A stretch of 20,766 nt of DNA from contig NQWY01005242.1 of the NCBI GenBank assembly GCA_019425655.1, positions 1-20,766 on the forward strand, written 5' to 3'. Shown here one piece after another: positions 10,645 through 18,623 of the stretch (its first letter is position 1; each line of letters starts with the position of its first letter). The notes beneath the pieces were generated by a model. It worked only from the letters and a program-made list of their open reading frames with translations, ran no database searches and was not told the DNA's origin. A program made the translations under genes and the position numbers. The stretch is from Rhizophagus prolifer (taxonomy: Eukaryota > Glomeromycota > Glomeromycetes > Glomerales > Glomeraceae).

Positions 10645-11767
10645 ATTATAAACAGATATACGAAAAAGCGAGATATCAAAGCCAGATTAATTTGATCGAA
10701 TTTGATCGATTTGCAGAAATTATGCCGATTAAAGTTTAGTTTAGTCAAATCTTTAGATTATTTACATTACTATAAATAACTCTCGGTCATGTTCGTTGTT
10801 TCGGACTTTTAAATCGGTAAATAAAAGAACCTTGTTATAATTGACCTATAGCCTTCTTGTATATATTTTTAAAATAATTATGATTCTTTAGTTCTAAATT
10901 GCTTTTTTTAACCACAAATGGCTATTTTCATAACAGCTGAAATTGATTTACTTATTACAGATCAGACTAATAAACAAAAAAAAAAAAATTTTTACATGAA
11001 AAAAAGATACCGAAATATTCACAAAGAAGAAAGAAAGTATTTTTAGAAAAAAAAGGAATTAAAATTCTTGAAACTTTTCTCGAAATATTAAAAAAAACAT
11101 ATAATGCAAAATAATGTTGGTTCAATATACTTTTGACCGGGCAGTGTAAATAGCTTTCGGCGTTAATTAGTTAGCTAGTATTGCTGTTGTATCAAAATTT
11201 TAATTATTTTTTTATTAGACATTTTGAGGTACAGCACCTGTGTTGCTCCTTTTTATGTTTAACAATTTAAATTGGCGTTAGAGAGATCATTGGCGCATGC
11301 CCCGTTATTAGATAAAATTCCATGGAATTTAGTCAATCACAACAATAGAACTTTCTAACTCCCTGCACCCCCTACTGTATTATTACAAATCTTATTGTGC
11401 AAATATTTGGAAAGATGCCTCGGCTTTATTATGCATTCAATAATCCAATCAATTTAGATGAACAAAATGTAATCTTCATAATTAGCGAACAATGTTTGTA
11501 CTTATTTAGTCTAAAAAAATAATTCAACTCGTGAAATTTTTTTCCTAAATAAAAATTTCTATTTATAACCAAAAAAATTTTTCACTATCTGCACCTAATT
11601 AACTAAAACTCCTTAAAAGGAAAATGGAGAAAATTGCAATATTTAACTGTTGAATCAAAAAATTTTTTGTTATAAAGAACGAAATTTTGTTGTTATAAAG
11701 GCTCACTACTTTTTCTCACTCTTCTATCTATAATAATAATATTAAATAATATCTTTCTTTTGAAAAA
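10645..11767. other. AT-rich intergenic region
   Basis: No gene is supported over this 1.1 kb. It holds a TTTGATCGAA/TTTGATCGAT direct repeat near 10690-10712, long A runs between 10970 and 11100, a possible Tc1/mariner-like end at about 11119-11148, and a 16-base palindrome (AAATTCCATGGAATTT) at 11315-11330. The last 100 bases are the promoter of the secreted-protein gene. They contain a pyrimidine-rich tract (11701-11727) but no confident TATA box. Confidence 0.5.
11119..11148 (-). repeat. Possible solitary Tc1/mariner-like terminal sequence
   Basis: Read on the minus strand from 11148, the sequence starts TACACTGCCCGGTCAAAAGT. It has the TA dinucleotide followed by the CAGTG-like and CAAAAGTAT-like blocks often seen at Tc1-type ends. 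No matching opposite end and no transposase frame were found to the left, so this would be a relic at most. The call rests on resemblance remembered from the superfamily and is weak. Confidence 0.3.
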
Positions 11768-12553
11768 ATGAAGTTATTCGTAATCATATACATTGTCGTT
11801 GCAGCTTTGACTGCTTTCTCAAATGCACAAGGTATATTATTAATTTATTTGACATATATATGTTTTTCTTAAAAAAAAAAAAGATAATTTATATTTATTT
11901 TCTCTAATGGGTAAATATAGCACAAAATGAAACAGCGAATCCAAATCTTCCACAATTTCAATTTCTTCTCACCCAAAAAACAGAGGGAGAAAGAGATAAT
12001 ATTTGCAAAACCAACATGGGTTTTTGCGATACAAATTGTGGTGGACCTAACAAAGTATGTACATTAAGTGAAGAATTCTTTTTTTTCATCTTCCTATCGT
12101 AATTCTAATTGTATTCTCTTTTCTTTTTTTTTTTAATATTAACACTTAAATAGGCTCCAATGGTATGTAAATGCAAAACAATATAAAAATTTTTACAAGT
12201 ATACATTTAATATATTAACATTTCATAAAAATTTATTTTAGAACTTTTGTAATGTAACCACAATGGGATGGAATTGTGGATGTAGCGATAAAATTCCGGA
12301 TTTATCAGCGTTCCAATGGCCAATTAACCGTGAGCATTGTATCGGATCAGGGGAAGCTTGCAAGGCTGCCTGTCAAGATCCTAAAGTTCCAAATGAGAAA
12401 AAGCCAGATTGCAATAATGCTTGCATTGATACATTCACTCAAAAGTGTGGTACACCAGCACAACCACCAGCTTATTATAATGTTCCAGATATTGCAACTG
12501 TTCCAACATATGCTCCACCCAAGAGTCCAACGACATGGCAGTCAATCATCTAA
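11768..12553 (+). CDS. Small secreted cysteine-rich protein, DUF7707-like
   Basis: Exons 11768-11831, 11921-12054, 12154-12162 and 12242-12553 join in frame into 172 residues. The first 20 residues (MKLFVIIYIVVAALTAFSNA) are a signal peptide. The mature part has about a dozen cysteines in a spacing (NFCNVTTMGWNCGCSD, then CIGSGEACKAACQD and CNNACIDTFTQKC) like the fungal DUF7707 secreted or GPI-anchored proteins. A wall, surface or symbiosis-interface location is likely; molecular function is unknown. Exon 3 is a 9-base micro-exon encoding Ala-Pro-Met. The frame ends in TTWQSII. A neighbouring frame continues to 12701 with a Ser-rich linker (SNSAESEGKKQSSASS) and a hydrophobic run (AAVALIIVASGM), which looks like the lost C-terminal anchor. 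One base in the 12525-12550 area decides between the forms. AATAAA lies at 12727-12732. Confidence 0.8.
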
Positions 12554-12701
12554 TAGTGCAGAATCAGAAGGTAAAAAACAAAGCAGTGCTTCCTCAATAA
12601 ATCATTTTGGAAATGCAGCAGTTGCTTTGATAATTGTTGCCTCTGGAATGTCTCGGGATGCTGCGGTTGGGTATTTCAAACATAAAACTAATAGCAAATA
12701 G
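12554..12701 (+). other. Probable displaced 3' end of the secreted-protein gene
   Basis: In the frame one base off the upstream exon, this stretch is open and encodes a Ser-rich spacer followed by a short hydrophobic segment, then a polar end with a stop at 12699-12701. The composition matches the linker and anchor region of fungal GPI-type surface proteins. It is either part of the real protein (if a base is wrong or polymorphic upstream) or untranslated sequence. Confidence 0.5.
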
Positions 12702-12726
12702 ATATAAAAGTTTCCTTAGATTTATT

Positions 12727-12732
12727 AATAAA
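12727..12732 (+). terminator. Putative poly(A) signal of the secreted-protein gene
   Basis: AATAAA lies 26 bases after the downstream stop at 12701 and is followed by a second AATAAA-like block. This placement would suit a transcript ending near 12750 and supports the longer 3' coding end. Confidence 0.4.
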
Positions 12733-13243
12733 ACTAATAAAATTAAAAACTTTTATTGTATTTCATTATAATTACCGTAATTTCATTGTTCTGTGTGAAA
12801 AGTCTAAATTTAGGCTTAGCAAAATGAAATGATTGACAAAATAACTAAGCCAAGCCGAGGCTAAGCCAAGATTTAATCGGATTTTTTATATCATATGCCA
12901 TATTATATAAACGTACACAGATTAATCTAATTAGTGGATTTCCTGTTTCACTGCCACAGATATCTACAGTTATTCGTTTGCAGTTTATTTATTCAAAAGC
13001 CACCAACCATCGAACTTTCCCGTTTTTACTTATAATCCTTTTGTTTTAGATCCTACTTTATACATTCTTTTACACACATATATATTTCCTGGACAATTTT
13101 TTGTTTTCTTTCTAAAAAAAATAAAAACGTTCTTTTTAGTACAATCAAAATATTATTTTAGATTTACATACAATACAACAAAGTAAATAGACGTAAAATA
13201 GATTCTAATTTAACAATAACCTAATTTCCACTCACTGTAAAAA
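12733..13243. other. Intergenic spacer / promoter of the GH5 gene
   Basis: No gene is seen. CTAAGCCAAG occurs twice 16 bases apart (12845-12854, 12861-12870), and an inverted GGCTTAG lies at 12813-12819, so a short hairpin is possible. The region nearest 13244 is AT-rich with pyrimidine-rich patches and presumably holds the GH5 promoter and leader. Confidence 0.45.
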
Positions 13244-16200
13244 ATGCCACCACCAGCCGTTGAAAATATTAACGCTGTGCAAACTTCTGTTAATAATCCC
13301 GAGATCTTTATAGATCCCGAAGTTACCTCCATATATTCTGATGGCGATTCCTCTGACGAAAGATCTCTTGCTAGTAAAACAAGCGACGAATTCCGTCCGT
13401 CACACCATCTTGAAGCTCCTGACTTAAAGCGTTCAGCTTCTGTTTCCTCATTTAGCTCATATGCTTCTTCTCCAGACACTCCTTTGCCCGAAAGTAATGA
13501 TCCTGATTCTGCTTTACAAAATATGCTCGCACTAGGTGAATCAGGTGCTCTAGCCCAAAATTGGTTTAGTTCCGGTACATTAAAAGCTGATGGCAGATGG
13601 TTTAAAGATGATCAAGGCCGTACTTGTTTATTACGTGGTGTTAATTTATGTGGTAATTCAAAATTACCTACTAAACCTAATGGATCAAGTCATTTAAGTG
13701 AAGGATTTTTTGATCACCGTAATGTTTCGTTTGTGGGTAGACCATTTCCGCTTGAAGAAGTTCAACATCATTTTGCTAGATTAAGAACTTGGGGTCTAAC
13801 TTTTGTTAGACTTTTGGTCACTTGGGAATCATTAGAACATGCTGGGCCGTGAGTATATTACGTATTTTAATGTCAAAATAGGGAATATCAGGAGGAAAAA
13901 CATTATTTCTCAAGAAATGAGTAAAATAACTGAATTAATGTGTATTTTACTTTAATGCTAATAATTATGCCATTAATTATGTAGAGGTATTTATGACGAA
14001 GAATTTATTGATTATCTCATTAATGTTATAGAGCAAATGTCTCGTTATGGTATAAAATGTTTCATAGATCCGCATCAAGATTGCGTAAGTGATTGTTATT
14101 CCAAAATCTAAAATAGGCCATTTTTATAATATAATTGATGTTTACTCTTAATTTTTTACAGTGGTCAAGATTTTCAGGTGGATCAGGCGCACCAGGATGG
14201 ACATTTGAGGTTGCTGGACTTGATATGACAAAGTTCAAAACTACTGGTGCTGCTTATGTTCATAATACTAATCATAAACCTGGTGATTCATTGCCAATGG
14301 TGTGGCCAACTAATTATACTAAATTAGCTAGTAGTACTATGTTTACTTTATTTTGGGGAGGTGATGTATTTGCTCCTCATACAACATACGAAGGAGTAAA
14401 TGTTAAAGAATTTCTTCAAGAAAAATACGTGAACTGTTATAAACATTTGGCAAGGTGATGTAAAATTTTCTAATAATAATTTTAATACATAAATTATTAA
14501 ATTATTAAATTTTTATAAAATCAAATCAATTAGACGGCTTCAACATTTAGATGCAGTTATAGGATTTGAATTGATCAATGAGCCTCATCAAGGATATATT
14601 GGATTGGCAGATTTACATCGATACGATGGAGGAAAGACTTTGGTATTTGGCGATTCACCGTCTGCTTTACAATCATTTGCACTTGGTGATGGTATACCAC
14701 AAGAGGTTGAAGTATGGATTAAATCATGGCCATTTCCCACTCGCAAAGATAAAACACGTGTTATTAATGAAGAACGTGAGTCTGCTTGGTTAAACGGTAA
14801 ATGTATATGGCGCCAGCATGGTGTATGGGATATCGATGATAAAACAAAAAAACCGAAGGTTTTAGATAAAGATTATTTCTTAAAAAATCCAAAAACTGGA
14901 GAAAAAATGGATTTTTATAAAGATTTTTATTTACCTTTCGTAAAAAGATATGCTGAAGGCATTCAAAGTGTCAGCAAAGAATACTTTGTTTTCGTAGAAC
15001 CACTGCCAAATGAGGTAGGCTTTATATTACACGAACAATATTCATTTGTTTTAAATACATAATTGACATTTTTTTTTTTATCTTTTGCCTATTTTTAGCC
15101 ACCACCAATATGGACACCAAATGACCATCAATGCACCTCATTGGTATGACTTGAAAGCACTATTTACGAAAACATTTAATGGTAAAATAACACATGATGT
15201 TCAACGTTTAACAAAGGTAAAGTAAAAATTAACTATAAAAATGTTTAATGTCCCCTTATATCATAATAAGTAATTATTATATTTTGTTATTTAGGGAGCA
15301 CATCATATAGCTGCTGCTACATATTTTGGTATATCCGGAGCCAAGAAAAATTATTCTGGGCAAGTTCGAAATATAATTAAAAATGGTCTTCAGTATGTAG
15401 GAGACAAACCTTGCATTATTGGAGAATGTGGTATACCTATGGACATTAACGAGAAACAAGCTTTCTTAACTAATGACTGGGCACATCATAGTAATTTCTT
15501 GGATGCTGTATTGTGTGCCATGGAGAAGAATCTTGTGAACTTTACGTATGTCAATTATTACTTATAAAATATAAAATATTTCTATATAGTATAATAACTT
15601 CTCTCTTATTCACAGATTATGGAATTATAATCCAACAAATGATAATACACATGGTGATCACTGGTATGGTGAGGATTTTTCGATTTATTCACGTTCTGTT
15701 AACGGTAAAATCACAATCACTAAAACAAAGGAAATAAAGACTAACGAAACGGAAGAATCAATCAATGGAACGACAACAAAAAAAATTCAGAAACTCCAAA
15801 TACAAACGGATGCACTTGAAATTTCAACTGTTAGTTCTAATAAAGATACATATGCAAATGGAGAAAATGAGAAGCACGAATCTGAAATTAGTCCTAATGA
15901 TAAAGTTAATAGTCCAAATTCACCAACTTCACCTTTTGATTTAACTCAAGTACATTTTTGGGAACAAGACGATGGAACTGATAATGAACAATTTCATCAT
16001 CAAGGTGGAAGAGTTTTGGAAGCAGTCTTGGTAAATATATTAATCATCTGTAGCGATTTTTTTTTTTAGCGACCATATGCTGCCAAGGTACCAGGAAATC
16101 CACAATTAATGCACCAATTATCCATTATCACAACAAAGTAATAATAATAGCATAGTAGCACCTGAAGCAGAAATTTATATACCAAATTATCATTATAAAA

Positions 16201-16493
16201 AACTTTCTCTTGATATAAGAGTATCTGATGGAGATTGGAGATACGTTAGAAGTAGACAAACATTATATTGGAGAGTTAAAGATTGGACGACCGAGGGAGT
16301 CGTACATACCTTAAGAATACGAGTTGCAGAAAATTCAGAAGAAATATTGAAACGTGGTGAATTATCATCAAGCGATTCATTTAATAAAAAGCTAGATAAT
16401 GATACAAAACTTGAGGTTGACATATATGCTAAATGGATTATGTCTGCTGTTGCTATGATAATGGTTGCTTATTGGTGGCAAGTTTCTTTATGA
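13244..16493 (+). CDS. GH5_12-type glycosidase, steryl-beta-glucosidase/glucocerebrosidase-like (frame interrupted)
   Basis: Fungal GH5_12 enzymes (EGCrP1, EGCrP2/Sgl1, yeast Egh1) remove glucose from glucosylceramide or ergosteryl glucoside. Exons are 13244-13848, 13985-14084, 14162-14454, 14534-15014, 15099-15216, 15295-15545, 15616-16030 and 16070-16493, about 895 residues. A Ser-rich leader of about 115 residues precedes the barrel, which begins at LLRGVNLCGNSKLP. The acid/base is Glu349 in INEPHQG and the nucleophile is the Glu of IIGECGIP, near residue 577. DPHQDCWSRFSGGSGAP and NAPHWYDLKALF are also family blocks. A low-complexity insert, a C-terminal beta domain and a final membrane helix (AVAMIMVAYWWQ) follow. 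Two frame interruptions remain: in exon 5 between PND and NAPHWYD (about 15120-15140), and in exon 8 (about 16110-16135) before SNNNSIVAPEAE. Coding is strong on both sides of each. Which lipid is used cannot be told from sequence. Confidence 0.88.
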
Positions 16494-16983
16494 ATACCAG
16501 GGAATCAATTTTAATTAACTTCCAATATTAATCATCCTGGTTCAACACCTATATCCGCCAATGATTATGAGGATAAAATAGATCATAAATTTTTTTAAAT
16601 AAAGTAATAAAAGCATAACTGTATAACAATAAAATTTACGTGTTGACTGTGCCACATGCGCCAAAAAATTAATTCGGCTCTACGTAGCCTGTGTAATTAT
16701 ACCTAACGATAACATTGGTATTAGAAGTGACTCATGATTCAGTTATTGTTTCAAATATAGTATGGCTAATTTTTGATTGTTCACAAAAATAGAAGTACGT
16801 GTAAATAAAGCAAATAGCAAATGACGTAGTATCCATAACAGAAAAATATATAATACAGTTATAAGGAATTAAAATTCCTAGCTAATTGTTGTTAATTGTT
16901 AAAAAAAATTATAAATATGGAGTGTGAAGGAACAATTTTAATTAAATTAAATTATATTCCTTTTCTAATATTTTTATTTGAAC
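16494..16983. other. Intergenic spacer / promoter of the Smr-Sel1 gene
   Basis: AATAAA at 16598-16603 is a likely poly(A) signal for the GH5 gene, 105 bases past its stop. The rest is AT-rich. An AGGAATT/AATTCCT inverted pair lies at about 16864-16879. Most of the upstream ORF described separately (16917-16991) lies in this spacer. Confidence 0.5.
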
Positions 16984-16991
16984 ATGGATGA
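16917..16991 (+). promoter_or_regulatory. Upstream ORF overlapping the Smr-Sel1 start codon
   Basis: An ATG in a good context (A at -3, G at +4) opens a 24-codon frame, MECEGTILIKLNYIPFLIFL and onward to FEHG. Its TGA (16989-16991) lies just beyond the main ATG (16984-16986), in another frame. If both lie on the transcript, most scanning ribosomes would have to bypass or reinitiate, so translation of the main protein should be damped. Whether the leader really includes this ATG depends on an unknown transcription start. Confidence 0.4.
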
Positions 16992-18060
16992 TTTAATAAA
17001 AATCAATAAAAAGACAGGAAAAAAATATATACCATGTTACGATTTACATGGATATACTACGAAAGAAGCATATATTAAAGTCAAAGAAGTGATATTAGAA
17101 TGTTTTAAATTAAAAATTAACTCAATAAATTTTGTTACGGGTAGAGGAAATCATCCAAATGTAAATGGAGAACGAGGAGTACTTTTTAAAAAATTTAAAG
17201 GATGGTTAGAAGATGATGAGATAATAAATTTTGTTAAAAATTATATTGCTGGAGATGGATCATATAAAGTTTATCTTTATGATATTAAAAATGAATCGAT
17301 TAAAAGAAATAATGATTTGTTATTAAAACAAGAACCCATTTTTGATAAGAATGAAACAAACAAACAGTTGATTATAAAAGAAGAAATAGATAAATTATTA
17401 AATAGAAAAGAATCAAATCTTTCTTTAATTAGTAGAAAGGAAGAATTAACTCCTAAAGAATCAAATAATAACACAATATCTTCATTAAATTATGATTATA
17501 TTAAAACAATATTTAACCTTGGACGGATATTATTAAAAAGAAATAACAAGAAGATAGGAATTGGATTCATTCAAGAAGCCGCAGAAAATGGGTACGAAGA
17601 AGCAAAACGCTATCTTGGAGAGACATATATAGAAGGACGTGTAATTAGACAAGATTACAACAAGAAATCTTTTGAATGGATTTTAAATGCTTTTAATAAT
17701 AATTTTGAAATAGAATTTTACATTGCATTTTTATATAAATTTGGGATTGGATGTAAACAAGATTATATTCGATCATTGTACTGGTTTCATAGATCTGCGA
17801 AACACAATCATCCTGAAGCACAATTTTATTTGGGAAATTTATATATAAAAGCAGATCGAAAAGAAGCTTTAAAATGGTATACGATTTCAGCTGAAAATGG
17901 TCAACCTAACGCTCAATATATTCTTGGAAAAGCTTATGAAATGGGTTTATTAGGTTTGGATAAAAATGAATCAAAATCTTTAATGTGGTATATTAAATCA
18001 GCGGAACAAGGACATTTATTAGCCAAAACTAAAATTGGCATTCAGTCTGAAACAAACTAA
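16984..18060 (+). CDS. Smr domain - Sel1-like repeat fusion protein
   Basis: This is an intronless gene of 358 residues. I start it at ATG 16984; a frame extension to TTG 16978 has no eukaryotic support. Residues about 18-100 form an Smr domain, with the DLHG motif at residues 20-23 and the TGRGNH loop at 52-57. Smr domains bind or cut nucleic acids in MutS2, plant PPR-SMR proteins and animal N4BP2. A charged, low-complexity linker (about 100-165) follows. Then come five or six Sel1-like repeats to the end, for example AQFYLGNLYIKADRKEALKW and AQYILGKAYEMG. Sel1 solenoids are protein-binding scaffolds and are expanded in arbuscular mycorrhizal fungi. No signal peptide or membrane segment is seen, so a cytosolic or nuclear location is likely. 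The fusion suggests a nucleic-acid enzyme or binder tied to a protein scaffold; the target is unknown. Single-exon structure contrasts with all its neighbours and may mean origin by retroposition or recent family expansion. Confidence 0.88.
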   Translation: MDDLIKINKKTGKKYIPCYDLHGYTTKEAYIKVKEVILECFKLKINSINFVTGRGNHPNVNGERGVLFKKFKGWLEDDEIINFVKNYIAGDGSYKVYLYDIKNESIKRNNDLLLKQEPIFDKNETNKQLIIKEEIDKLLNRKESNLSLISRKEELTPKESNNNTISSLNYDYIKTIFNLGRILLKRNNKKIGIGFIQEAAENGYEEAKRYLGETYIEGRVIRQDYNKKSFEWILNAFNNNFEIEFYIAFLYKFGIGCKQDYIRSLYWFHRSAKHNHPEAQFYLGNLYIKADRKEALKWYTISAENGQPNAQYILGKAYEMGLLGLDKNESKSLMWYIKSAEQGHLLAKTKIGIQSETN

Positions 18061-18623
18061 GAGATTAAAGCTCATAGATTCAGCATTACTAGATCACATT
18101 CGGTTAGATCATGGTTTGGTCCTGATGATTGACGGAAGTTTATATTAATTTTAGAATGATAGAGGAGGACAAATGAGAGCAGGGCACATAATTTAATCAA
18201 GTCGCCTAAGCCGTCAACCCGACTTGAAATTAAAACAATTCGATTTAACATTTATTTTTTTATGGAATCTTTATTTTTTTCTTTGTATTACTTCCAGTCA
18301 TTTTTTTATTTTATGGAATCTTTAAGTTTTTTTATAGAATATTTACTTTTTTTCCTATGTTTTACTTTCAATTTATTATATAGTATAGTATAAATATACA
18401 GTAGGTAGACACGTAAATAACATTCATAGCCAATAAAAAATCATCGAATTTATGGATTAGACATCAATGGCGCAAGTTATCCAATTAGACAATAGCATAG
18501 CCCATTTTAGAATTTTACTTGCCACTACATGAATATGTTAAGAACACGGATATCGTATTATTTTCTGTTAAAAAATAAAAATTTTTTTTTAAAAAAAACA
18601 ATAATAGATTGTAAAACAAAAAA
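18061..18623. other. AT-rich intergenic spacer with T-rich direct repeats
   Basis: No gene is seen. TATGGAATCT occurs at 18261-18270 and 18312-18321, with a diverged copy (TATAGAATAT) at 18333, each embedded in T-rich sequence, so this is a small degenerate repeat cluster. The last 80 bases before 18624 are A-rich and serve as promoter and leader for the peptidase gene. Confidence 0.5.
18252..18365. repeat. Degenerate T-rich direct repeats
   Basis: Two exact TATGGAATCT copies 51 bases apart and one diverged copy 21 bases further lie between runs of T. The look is that of slippage-derived low-complexity sequence, not of a mobile element. Confidence 0.4.

Noticed and set aside
10690-10712. TTTGATCGAATTTGATCGAT direct repeat
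   Set aside because: Only two short units in AT-rich spacer; it is not an array or a recognisable binding site.
11315-11330. Sixteen-base perfect palindrome
   Set aside because: It stands alone with no nearby partner or gene start that would support an operator-like role; chance is plausible in AT-rich DNA.
12541-12556. A 16-base GT...AG segment that would join the two frames of the secreted-protein gene if spliced
   Set aside because: It is far too short for a spliceosomal intron, so a base-level difference is the likelier cause.
13210-13479. Minus-strand open frame of 89 codons
   Set aside because: It is antisense to the Ser-rich N terminus of the GH5 gene and looks like low-complexity shadow coding.
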